A stretch of DNA of 9,534 nt, taken from positions 1-9,534 of the forward strand of contig JAPOYW010000465.1 of NCBI GenBank assembly GCA_026706425.1, in the 5' to 3' direction. The position numbers and the translations under genes were made by a program. Every line of letters starts with the position of its first letter. Position 1 is the stretch's first letter. The stretch comes from Gammaproteobacteria bacterium. Lineage in GTDB: Bacteria > Pseudomonadota > Gammaproteobacteria > Pseudomonadales > Azotimanducaceae. The notes under the pieces are model-generated. The model had not been told where the DNA came from. It was given only the letters and a program-made list of their open reading frames with translations, and made no database searches. Of the stretch, positions 1 to 6,933 are shown piece after piece.

Positions 1-367
1 GCGCCTCGACGATCTCGTCGAGGTAGCAGATCGAGCCTTCGCGCACCGCGCGTGTCAGCGGGCCGTCCTGCCAGAGCGTCTCGTCGCCCTTCAGGAGGTA
101 GCGGCCCACGAGGTCGGTGCCGGTGAGATCCTCGTGGCAGGAGACCGTCACGAGGTGGTCGTCGATATCGGCATGGCCGAACAGGCGCCAGGTCATATGC
201 TCCACGAAGCGCGTCTTCCCGCAGCCCGTCGGTCCCTTTAGGAGCACCGGCAGACGGGTAGCGTAGGCAGCCTCGAATTCCGCCACTTCGTCGGCGAGCG
301 GCAAATAGTAGGGTTCGCTTGTCGCGAGGCGTGCGCCGTCGAGCACCGCCTCGGATGGACTACTCAC
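1..367 (-). CDS. NorQ/CbbQ-type MoxR AAA+ ATPase, N-terminal part (gene runs off the left edge)
   Basis: The first 122 residues are visible. A Walker A motif GPTGCGKT lies at residues 45-52, a conserved stretch HEDLTGTDLVGRYLL at 78-92, and a Walker B motif ICYLDEI at 113-119. This order and wording are typical of the NorQ/NirQ/CbbQ branch of MoxR AAA+ ATPases, cytoplasmic chaperones that use ATP to activate or insert metal into a client enzyme, usually with a von Willebrand A-domain partner (NorD or CbbO). The start is a GTG at 367-365 whose GTGA overlaps the stop of the upstream VOC gene. No clear Shine-Dalgarno precedes it, so translation probably depends on coupling to that gene. The partner and client should lie to the left of the window. 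Which NorQ/CbbQ subtype it is cannot be told from this fragment. Confidence 0.9.
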   Translation of the reverse strand, partial: MSSPSEAVLDGARLATSEPYYLPLADEVAEFEAAYATRLPVLLKGPTGCGKTRFVEHMTWRLFGHADIDDHLVTVSCHEDLTGTDLVGRYLLKGDETLWQDGPLTRAVREGSICYLDEIVEA

Positions 368-1221
368 GGCACGAAGGCGTCGTGACCCTGGGTGTAGTTC
401 ATGAACGACTGGGCCGGGTTCCGGTTGACCAGGTTCCGCTTGAACATGGGGTGCTTGAGGCTGCGCACCTCGTGCTCGATCTCCGTGAGCACGTCGCCGC
501 TCGCCGGGTCGACGATGTCCTGGAAGCGGTACTGGTGCTGGTCCGATTCCTCGGTGATGAGACCGCGCTCGTCGAGCGCGGCGTGGGGACCCGAGAAGTT
601 CGACACGTAGATGGCGACGTGGTGGCCGTCGTAGGCCGGGATTTCCTCGTCGGTCTCGGCGAATATCAGGCGCTGGCTGGCACCCATCGAGACCTCCGCA
701 CGCTTGCCCTTCTCGTCATCCACGGCCGTGGCCGGGCATTCCAGGATCTCGTTGTAGAAGCGGGCGATGCCCTCCGCCGTGTCCGGCGCGACATCGACCG
801 AAGCGAACGGGATGCCGAGACTCGTGCCGAACCCCGGTCCATACGCCCGGATGTCGTTGCCCCAGGGGCAGGAGAGCGCGATGTGATCGTTCTTTTCCTC
901 CCGAGAGAACTCCGTGCCCTGCATCGGCCGGTCAATGAAGTCCAGGCGCCGCTTCAGGTCGTCGAGATCCGGCACCACCACGCCGATGTGGCCGCGGAAC
1001 TTCTGCGCGTCGCGCTTGGGCAGGTGGAACTGCTGCTCGCCGACGTTGATCCACATGTTGAAGGTGCCGAAGTCGATGAAGGGATCCCGCGTGAAACCCA
1101 GGCCGCTGACGTAGAACAGCGCCGCCACCTGCTGGTCGGGGACCGTCAGGTTGATGTGCTCCATGTTGAGGACGTTGCCGAAGTCCTCCTCGGCGCGGTC
1201 GAAGACCCGTTTCACCGCCAT
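364..1221 (-). CDS. Two-domain VOC (glyoxalase/bleomycin-resistance/dioxygenase fold) protein
   Basis: The 285-aa protein has two tandem VOC modules, about residues 18-130 and 135-250. In the first, HINLTV (H22), QFHLP (H66) and HIGVVV (H78) mark the beta strands that normally carry metal ligands. The usual glutamate of the closing GNxxE strand is absent, because that strand reads GNDIRAY (residues 121-127). In the second, FYNEIL, HHVAIYV and EIEHEV resemble a classical module. VOC proteins include glyoxalases, extradiol dioxygenases and resistance proteins; the substrate here is unknown. The conserved tail with NRNPAQ matches a family I remember as plain 'VOC family protein'. The ATG at 1221 has an AAGGAG-type Shine-Dalgarno about 8-9 nt upstream. 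The gene overlaps the downstream MoxR ATPase by GTGA, so the two probably form an operon, and the ATPase could be the remodeller of a metal enzyme acting nearby. Confidence 0.9.
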   Translation of the reverse strand: MAVKRVFDRAEEDFGNVLNMEHINLTVPDQQVAALFYVSGLGFTRDPFIDFGTFNMWINVGEQQFHLPKRDAQKFRGHIGVVVPDLDDLKRRLDFIDRPMQGTEFSREEKNDHIALSCPWGNDIRAYGPGFGTSLGIPFASVDVAPDTAEGIARFYNEILECPATAVDDEKGKRAEVSMGASQRLIFAETDEEIPAYDGHHVAIYVSNFSGPHAALDERGLITEESDQHQYRFQDIVDPASGDVLTEIEHEVRSLKHPMFKRNLVNRNPAQSFMNYTQGHDAFVP

Positions 1222-1252
1222 ATCGTCTGACTCTCCTTTACCGCTGCCCGAA

Positions 1253-1268
1253 CGAGATTAATACAATG
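1253..1268. promoter_or_regulatory. Possible promoter core between divergent VOC and hydrolase genes
   Basis: The 104-bp gap between the two divergent starts contains one AT-rich patch in an otherwise GC-rich region. On the plus strand it holds TACAAT (1262-1267), and on the minus strand an overlapping TATTAA. Either could be a -10 box; no convincing -35 box sits at 17 bp (TTTACC at 1237-1242 is 19 bp away from TACAAT). If TACAAT is used, transcription would start after the ATG at 1266, which supports the ATG at 1326 as the hydrolase start. This is a weak call based on composition and position only. Confidence 0.25.
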
Positions 1269-1325
1269 CCGACAGCGACGCGACCGCGTGATCCGGTCGA
1301 CCCGGACGGTTCAGGGGGTGGGCCC

Positions 1326-2417
1326 ATGGCCGACGACAACGAGCTATTGATCGACGCCATCAGCGGCATCGTGCCGCCCGTCATGGCCGCGCTGGACGCC
1401 CTATCCTGGGTCGGTCGCCATCTGCACCCGCCCAATCTCCCCGCATTGGCCGACGCGGCTGCCGATGTCGGCGACCCGGTGAGTACCGGACTCGCGCGGT
1501 TCCGCGACGCGTCATTCCCCGAACATCTCCAACCGTTCAAGGACCACGTGGTCCGTGCCGCCGAGCACGTCTGCCGGGCAGTCGAGGGTCTGGCTGCCGC
1601 CGTGGACGACCCCAACGGCGCGATGCAGGCGTATCGCGCCATGGGCCAGCAGACCCGGGCCCTCTACGCCCTGTACCCCGTCGCGGCGATGCTCCCGCCG
1701 GTTAGCCGTTTCTTCCTGGAGCCCGGTCTTCGCAACGATGATTCGCTGCTCCGCAAACTGGACAACGCGGACACGACCCGCGACGAGGTCGGCATCCTGC
1801 ATGCCGAGAACGACAGGGGGATGCGCGGTGGTTTCTCGCTCTACGTTCCCGAGTACTACGACCCCGACGAGTCCTATCCGCTCGTTGTCGCCCTGCACGG
1901 CGGCTCGGGCCACGGCCGGGACTTCCTGATGACCTGGCTCGTCACCGCCCGGTCGCGCGGCGCGATCGTACTCTCCCCGACCGCGCGGGAGCGCACCTGG
2001 GCGCTGATGGGCCCCGACATCGACAGCCCCAACATCGAGGGCATTCTCGCCCGGGTCCGCGACCGCTGGAACATCGATCCCGGTCGCCTGCTGCTGACCG
2101 GCATGAGCGACGGCGGCACGTTCTGCTATGTATCCGGCTTGCGCGAGGATTCGCCCTGCACGCACCTGGCACCCAGTTCGGCGAGCTTCCATCCGCTGCT
2201 GCTCGAAGGCACGACCCGCGAACGGCTCTCGGCGCTCAAGGTCTACCTCATGCACGGCTCCTTGGACTGGATGTTCCCAGTGGACGTGGCCCGCACCGCG
2301 AACGCCGCGCTGACCGCGGCAGGTGCCAAGGTGGTGTATCGGGAGATCGCCGATCTCTCGCACACCTATCCCCGGGACGAGAACCCGAAGATCATGGATT
2401 GGCTGATGGCGGAGTAG
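1326..2417 (+). CDS. Alpha/beta hydrolase (esterase/phospholipase-like) with helical N-terminal extension
   Basis: Numbering from the ATG at 1326 (363 aa), the C-terminal half is a serine hydrolase: oxyanion-loop motif HGGSGHG from H191, nucleophile elbow GMSDGG with S261, acid D314 in HGSLDW, and catalytic H346 in LSHTYP. The spacing fits the polyhydroxybutyrate-depolymerase/phospholipase-carboxylesterase group. The substrate is not predictable, although carboxyl esters are likely. Residues 1 to about 160 are Ala/Leu-rich and helical-looking and match no domain I recognise. There is no signal peptide, so the enzyme is probably cytoplasmic. The start at 1326 is preferred because AGGGGG (1313-1318) lies 7 nt upstream. 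An in-frame ATG at 1266 adds 20 Pro/Gly/Asp-rich residues and has no Shine-Dalgarno. The gene is divergent from the VOC gene and convergent with the GST gene. Confidence 0.88.
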   Translation: MADDNELLIDAISGIVPPVMAALDALSWVGRHLHPPNLPALADAAADVGDPVSTGLARFRDASFPEHLQPFKDHVVRAAEHVCRAVEGLAAAVDDPNGAMQAYRAMGQQTRALYALYPVAAMLPPVSRFFLEPGLRNDDSLLRKLDNADTTRDEVGILHAENDRGMRGGFSLYVPEYYDPDESYPLVVALHGGSGHGRDFLMTWLVTARSRGAIVLSPTARERTWALMGPDIDSPNIEGILARVRDRWNIDPGRLLLTGMSDGGTFCYVSGLREDSPCTHLAPSSASFHPLLLEGTTRERLSALKVYLMHGSLDWMFPVDVARTANAALTAAGAKVVYREIADLSHTYPRDENPKIMDWLMAE

Positions 2418-2439
2418 TCCGTCGACTGTCAGCGGTACG

Positions 2440-2550
2440 TTGGCCGCAAAACGCGTTGACGGCCATGATGTGTCGAAAATTGGCCGTATTCGTCGTGATT
2501 TTGGCCGTATACCACCGAAATTGGCCGTATTCGTGGTCTTTCTGGCCGTA
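2440..2550. repeat. Array of six GGCC-centred imperfect repeats at 19-21 bp spacing
   Basis: GGCC cores occur at 2442, 2461, 2482, 2503, 2523 and 2544, giving spacings of 19, 21, 21, 20 and 21 bp. The last four sit in a nearly identical (T/C)TGGCCGTA at 2480, 2501, 2521 and 2542, and three of them continue as TTGGCCGTAT. The copies at 2480 and 2521 share a longer core, TTGGCCGTATTCGT. A bulged inverted repeat (2511-2519 with 2530-2537) would place the third core in a hairpin loop. Farther left, CCGTCGAC (2419-2426) can pair with GTTGACGG (2455-2462). The array fills the convergent gap between hydrolase and GST, so it is neither coding nor in a promoter position. The period of about two helical turns would put every core on one face of the DNA. 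Function is unknown: it could be a protein-binding array, a folded 3' UTR or a dispersed repeat family. Confidence 0.7.
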
Positions 2551-2590
2551 ATTTTCCACGACGGTGAAACCCAACCCTGACTCGGCGAAT

Positions 2591-3208
2591 CTACGACACC
2601 GAGTTGCGCTGCATCGCCGCCTTGAACGCGGGTCGCTGGTGCTGCCGCGAGCGATAGGCGTGGAAGGGCTCGTCCAGCTTTAAGCCGTACGCGACCGCCC
2701 AGTCCAGGCAGGTGGTCATCACGATGTCGACACCGGTGAACGCTTCTCCGACCAGATAGCCGGCCTCCTCGATTCGTGGCCGGGCCCAGCGCAACTGCTT
2801 CTCGAAGCCCGCCCGCGCCGCGTCCATTGCCGCCGGCGCTTCGCCGTATAGGTGCTTCAGGTCGCCGTGCTTGCGCATCACGTAGAGCGTGTGTGCGTCC
2901 AATTCCATCAGGATGTAGGACAGCCACTCGATGTAGCGGGCCCGCTCCACGGTCCCCGCGTCAGGCGTGAGTCCCCCGAAACGGTCGCCGAGGTAGGTGA
3001 CGATGGCAGCGCTTTCGGTCAGCACGAGGTCGCCGTCGACCAGGACGGGAACCTTCTCCTTGGGGTTCAGCACGCGGAATTCCGTGGTCTGTGTCTCACC
3101 GGTCCGCGGGCCGATGGGCTTCGAGACGTACTCGACGCCGAGTTCGGCGAGCGCCCAGTGCGGCCGCAGCGTGCGGGACGTGCCGGCGCCCCACAGGGTG
3201 ATGGTCAT
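2591..3208 (-). CDS. Glutathione S-transferase family protein
   Basis: The 205-aa protein has the standard two-domain layout. The thioredoxin-like N-terminal domain occupies residues 1-80, with candidate catalytic S11 in GTSRTLRP, the cis-proline strand KVPVL (P54) and the glutathione gamma-glutamyl binding pair E65-S66 in LTESAAI. An all-helical C-terminal domain follows, with a helix-capping region around GEAFTGVDIVMTTCLDWA. Such enzymes conjugate or reduce electrophiles with glutathione in the cytoplasm; the substrate and subclass are not clear. The length is normal. The ATG at 3208 has GGAG 6 nt upstream. Third codon positions are almost all G or C, like the VOC gene and unlike the helicase that diverges from it. 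It is convergent with the hydrolase, with the repeat array between their ends. Confidence 0.92.
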   Translation of the reverse strand: MTITLWGAGTSRTLRPHWALAELGVEYVSKPIGPRTGETQTTEFRVLNPKEKVPVLVDGDLVLTESAAIVTYLGDRFGGLTPDAGTVERARYIEWLSYILMELDAHTLYVMRKHGDLKHLYGEAPAAMDAARAGFEKQLRWARPRIEEAGYLVGEAFTGVDIVMTTCLDWAVAYGLKLDEPFHAYRSRQHQRPAFKAAMQRNSVS

Positions 3209-3350
3209 GGCTGGCTCCGCAATGCTCCCGCAGGCAAGTTTCCGTCAGGCCCGGGCAAGAAACCAGAAGCGAGACCTGTTGAAGGCACCGCCGGTCTGGG
3301 TGTCGCCAGGTGATTGGGGAACACCTAGACTGGTACGGAGCAGACGGATC

Positions 3351-3356
3351 AGAGGA
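3351..3356 (+). promoter_or_regulatory. Ribosome binding site that favours the TTG start of the helicase
   Basis: AGAGGA at 3351-3356 contains GAGG five nt before the TTG at 3361. The alternative in-frame GTG at 3310 has no purine-rich site upstream and lies inside a small inverted repeat (AGGTG 3308-3312, CACCT 3322-3326). Relatives that I remember begin close to the KLEDLLPG segment, which also fits the TTG. Confidence 0.5.
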
Positions 3357-3360
3357 CACT

Positions 3361-6300
3361 TTGAAACTCGAAGACCTGCTACCTGGCACGTCCGTGCGGG
3401 GCATCCAGCCCGGTGAGTCGGTAAACGTAGTCAACCTCCAGTGGCACGGTGCTGACGCGCTGACGCTGATCTACAGGACTTCGTCGGGCCAAGTCGCCGA
3501 GGAAGTCCTTTACCGCGACGACGAACAGCGCTTGGAACTCGTAGAGGCAGGCCGACCTTGGAGGTTCGACGGCGACGGCGCCCTGTTCCGCCTCGTCGCA
3601 GAGGCGAACCGCATCCGTCTCGCCCACCTGTTCGATCCCGTGCTCGCTGTCCACACCTCACTTGTCGAGCCGCTGCCTCACCAGATAACTGCCGTCTACG
3701 AGGCCATGCTTCCGCGTCAGCCGCTCCGCTTCCTGCTAGCAGACGATCCAGGTGCCGGAAAGACCATCATGGCGGGGCTCTTCATCAAGGAACTGATCGC
3801 GAGGGGCGATGTTCAACGGTGCTTAGTTGTCTGCCCGGGCAATCTAGTCGAGCAGTGGCAGGACGAGCTGTACCGGCGCTTTCACCTCCCGTTCGAGATC
3901 GTGACCAACGACAAGCTCGAAGCCGCGCGTACGGGCAATTGGTTTCTTGAGAACGATCTGGCCATCGCACGGCTCGACAAACTTGCGCGGGACGAAGACA
4001 CCCAAGCCAAACTCACCGCACCAGATTGCGGGTATGACCTCGTCGTGTGCGACGAGGCGCACAAGATGTCGGCAACGTTCTTCGGCGGAGAGATCAGATA
4101 CACCAAGCGCTATCGGCTCGGCCAGCTCCTCTCGGGGCTGACCCGTCACCTGCTGCTGATGACGGCGACGCCTCACAATGGCAAGGAGGAGGACTTTCAG
4201 CTTTTCCTAGCGCTGCTCGACGCCGACCGCTTCGAGGGACGCTTCCGGGACGGCGTTCACGAAGTGGAGGTTGCGGATCTGATGCGTCGCATGGTCAAGG
4301 AGAACATACTCAGATTCGACGGGCGACCACTCGTTCCCGAACGTATCGCCCATTCCGTCCCCTACCGTCTGTCGGAGCACGAATCACGGCTTTACGACGA
4401 AGTGACCGACTATGTGCGCGACGAATTCAACCGGGCCGAGGCCCTGCACAACGACAAGCGCGCGGGCACCGTGGGTTTCGCGCTGACGATCCTGCAGCGT
4501 CGGCTTGCTTCCTCCCCCGACGCCATCTTCCACTCGCTTCGGCGCCGCCGCGAACGCTTGGAAGCCCGCCTTGACGAGATCGCGGATCAGCAACGCACTC
4601 CGCAAAGGCGATTCGAGACGGCCTATGCCGGTCCAATGTTCGACGACGACGATGTGGATGACCTCGATGAAGCCCCTGAAGCCGAGGTCGAAGCGGCGGA
4701 GACCGCTGTGCTCGACCAAGCGACCGCAGCGAGCACGAGGGCGGAACTCAAAGCCGAGATCGCCTCACTGCAACGCCTGCAGTCAATAGCTGCCGAGATC
4801 CGTCGAAGCGGCGAAGACACCAAGTGGAAAGAGCTTTCGAATCTACTGGCGGAGGTGTTCACGCCAGCGGGTTTAGGCGGCCAGGCGGGAGAGAGGTCTC
4901 AGCCTCCTTACGGGAGCGGCCCAATCCCACGACACGAGCCGTCCCCTCGACAGAAACTCGTCATCTTCACCGAGCACCGCGATACGCTCGCGTACCTCGA
5001 ACGGCGCATCGCCACGTTGCTCGGACGACCGGATGCCGTCGTCGCCATTCACGGCGGTATGACCCGCGAGGCGCGCCGGGAAGCCCAAGAAGCGTTCCTA
5101 CACGACCCCCGCGTTCAGGTTCTGCTTGCCACCGACGCTGCAGGAGAAGGCATTAACCTGCAACGGGCGCATTTGATGGTGAACTACGACTTGCCATGGA
5201 ATCCGAACCGTCTGGAACAGCGCTTCGGTCGTATCCATCGCATTGGCCAGACAGAAGTCTGCCATCTCTGGAACCTTGTGGCGGAGGAAACGCGGGAAGG
5301 GGATGTCTATCGGACTCTTCTTGAGAAACTGGAACGGGCACGTCGCGCCTTGGGAGGCCAAGTGTTCGATGTCGTCGGGAAGCTCCAGTTCGGAGGCCGA
5401 TCACTACGCGAGCTCCTGATCGAGGCAGTTCGGTACGGGGACCGACCGGAAGTTCGCGCCCGGCTCGAGCAAGTCGTCAGCAATGCGGTGGACCGACCGC
5501 ACCTGCTGTCACTAATCGAAGAACACGCTCTTGCGCACGACGCCATGGACTCATCGCGGGTTGCACGTGTCCGGGAGGATATGGAGCGCGCAGAAGCACG
5601 CCGGCTGCAGCCACACTACATCGAGTCGTTCTTCGTTGAAGCATTCTCGCGACATGGCGGCAGCGTGAGGCAACGCGAGCCACGACGGTACGAGGTTACC
5701 AATGTACCAGCGGCGATCCGCAATCGCGTCCGACGCTTCGGATCGACGGAGCCCGTCCTGAGACGCTATGAACGGATCGCCTTCGAAAAGTCACTACTAA
5801 ACCCCAGTGGGCAGCCGGGAGCAGCGTTCGTGTGCCCTGGGCATCCGTTGCTCGACGCCGCAATCGACATCACGCTAGAACGACACCGCAGTCTGTTGCA
5901 GCGGGGGGCCGTCCTAGTAGACGAGGCCGATGTAGGTGCGAACGTGCGTATCCTGTTCACCTTGGAACATGCCGTGCGCGACGCCAGCCGATTGCCGACT
6001 GGCGAAGGGCGCGTCATCTCGCGGCGCATGATGTATGTCGAGATCGACGCAGACGGCGCAACACGCCATCTTTACCACGCACCCTATCTCGACTTTCGCC
6101 CGCTTGCCGACGACGAACCCTCTTCGCCGGAGATCCTTGATCGGCCCGAGTGTTCATGGATCAACAAGGACCTGGAGCAGCAGGCGTTGGGCGAAGCCAT
6201 CGCGAACATCGTGCCAGAGCACCTCGCCGAGGTGCGAGACCGCCGATTGCAGTGGGTTGGGAAAACCCGTGCTGCGGTACACGAGCGCCTCACCAAGGAG

Positions 6301-6933
6301 ATCTCCTACTGGGACCACCGTGTGGAGGAACTGAAACTCGACGAGCAGGCTGGCAAAGCCGGCGCCCGGCTGAACTCCAGCGAGGCCCGTCGGCGCGCCG
6401 ACGACCTTCAGGAGCGCAAGGAGCGGCGACTCGCCCGGCTCGCCCAAGAGGCGCAAGTCTCCGCGTCGTCGCCAACCGTGGTTGGTGGTCTGGTCGTGGT
6501 TCCGATGGGACTGATCGCTGCCATGAAAGGCCATTCCGTCCCCCAACGCGTTGCAGACACCCAAGCATCCGCGGCACGAGCACGAGCAATCGTCATGGAT
6601 GTCGAACGCCAACTCGGTTTCGATCCAGTAGACCGCGAGGTCGAGAAGCTCGGATACGACATCGAAAGCCGTGTACCCGGTACGGGCAAGCTCCGATTCA
6701 TCGAGGTCAAAGGGCGACACGCCGGCGCCGATTCCATCACGGTCAGCAAGAACGAGATCCTGACGGCGCTGAACAAGCCGGACGACTACATCCTGGCGGT
6801 CGTCGAGTTTTTGGACAACGACCATCAAGTACACTATTTGCGCCGACCTTTCCGGCGCGAGCCGGACTTTGGGGTAACCAGCGTGAACTATGTCATGTCG
6901 GAACTCGTGGCACGGGCGGGAGCGCCGGCGTGA
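3361..6933 (+). CDS. SNF2-type superfamily 2 helicase with C-terminal DUF3883 nuclease-like domain
   Basis: Numbered from the TTG at 3361 (1190 aa; 1207 aa from GTG 3310). The N-terminal helicase core has Walker A DDPGAGKT (128-135), DEAH (231-234) and motif III TATPHN (268-273). The C-terminal core has ATDAAGEGINLQ (590-601) and motif VI QRFGRIHRIGQ (620-630). An acidic, helical insert (about 426-450) and a Pro/Gly-rich linker separate the two lobes. After a long middle region, residues 1079-1170 form a DUF3883 domain with D1100 and E1115-V-K1117, a PD-(D/E)xK-like arrangement. This is the large 'helicase-related, DUF3883' family, full length here, which I recall from defence islands, often beside DNA methyltransferases; none is visible here. 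The likely role is ATP-driven translocation on DNA with possible cleavage. It heads the operon and its stop overlaps the next start (GTGA). Third-position GC is lower than in the genes to its left. Confidence 0.93.
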   Translation: MKLEDLLPGTSVRGIQPGESVNVVNLQWHGADALTLIYRTSSGQVAEEVLYRDDEQRLELVEAGRPWRFDGDGALFRLVAEANRIRLAHLFDPVLAVHTSLVEPLPHQITAVYEAMLPRQPLRFLLADDPGAGKTIMAGLFIKELIARGDVQRCLVVCPGNLVEQWQDELYRRFHLPFEIVTNDKLEAARTGNWFLENDLAIARLDKLARDEDTQAKLTAPDCGYDLVVCDEAHKMSATFFGGEIRYTKRYRLGQLLSGLTRHLLLMTATPHNGKEEDFQLFLALLDADRFEGRFRDGVHEVEVADLMRRMVKENILRFDGRPLVPERIAHSVPYRLSEHESRLYDEVTDYVRDEFNRAEALHNDKRAGTVGFALTILQRRLASSPDAIFHSLRRRRERLEARLDEIADQQRTPQRRFETAYAGPMFDDDDVDDLDEAPEAEVEAAETAVLDQATAASTRAELKAEIASLQRLQSIAAEIRRSGEDTKWKELSNLLAEVFTPAGLGGQAGERSQPPYGSGPIPRHEPSPRQKLVIFTEHRDTLAYLERRIATLLGRPDAVVAIHGGMTREARREAQEAFLHDPRVQVLLATDAAGEGINLQRAHLMVNYDLPWNPNRLEQRFGRIHRIGQTEVCHLWNLVAEETREGDVYRTLLEKLERARRALGGQVFDVVGKLQFGGRSLRELLIEAVRYGDRPEVRARLEQVVSNAVDRPHLLSLIEEHALAHDAMDSSRVARVREDMERAEARRLQPHYIESFFVEAFSRHGGSVRQREPRRYEVTNVPAAIRNRVRRFGSTEPVLRRYERIAFEKSLLNPSGQPGAAFVCPGHPLLDAAIDITLERHRSLLQRGAVLVDEADVGANVRILFTLEHAVRDASRLPTGEGRVISRRMMYVEIDADGATRHLYHAPYLDFRPLADDEPSSPEILDRPECSWINKDLEQQALGEAIANIVPEHLAEVRDRRLQWVGKTRAAVHERLTKEISYWDHRVEELKLDEQAGKAGARLNSSEARRRADDLQERKERRLARLAQEAQVSASSPTVVGGLVVVPMGLIAAMKGHSVPQRVADTQASAARARAIVMDVERQLGFDPVDREVEKLGYDIESRVPGTGKLRFIEVKGRHAGADSITVSKNEILTALNKPDDYILAVVEFLDNDHQVHYLRRPFRREPDFGVTSVNYVMSELVARAGAPA
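6918..6922 (+). promoter_or_regulatory. Ribosome binding site for the GHKL-like gene (decides the GTG start)
   Basis: GGGAG at 6918-6922 lies 7 nt before the GTG at 6930, within the last codons of the helicase gene. It makes the GTG a credible true start. The open frame that continues upstream to 6150 inside the helicase is therefore only a shadow. Confidence 0.6.

Noticed and set aside
319..1230. Long plus-strand open frame of 303 codons
   Set aside because: It is antisense to the VOC gene, whose domain motifs are clear. The antisense product is low-complexity Val/Arg/Glu-rich, as GC-rich shadow frames usually are.
2440..2550. CRISPR array
   Set aside because: The conserved units are only about 9-14 bp, the period is about 20 bp, and there are no cas genes.
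2392..2574. Small minus-strand ORF with recurring YGQ/TAN-type residues
   Set aside because: The apparent peptide repeat is just the DNA repeat array read through, and the 20/21-bp spacing shifts its frame between units.
1512..2927. Minus-strand open frame of 471 codons
   Set aside because: It runs antisense through the hydrolase, across the repeat array and into the GST gene in the wrong frame. It has no recognisable motif.
3308..3326. Inverted repeat AGGTG...CACCT as an operator for the helicase operon
   Set aside because: The arms are only five bases long, which is expected by chance in GC-rich DNA, and no regulator gene is nearby.
6150..6929. Upstream extension of the GHKL-like reading frame inside the helicase gene
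   Set aside because: The translation is Arg/Gly/Pro-rich shadow sequence with no AlbA_2 features, while the helicase frame is conserved to its end. The GTG at 6930 has its own ribosome binding site.
3361..6933. DISARM DrmD identity for the helicase
   Set aside because: DrmD is also SNF2-like, but as I remember it the N-terminus differs. The KLEDLLPG start and DUF3883 end fit the separate helicase-DUF3883 family. No drmA, drmB or drmC gene is present in the window.
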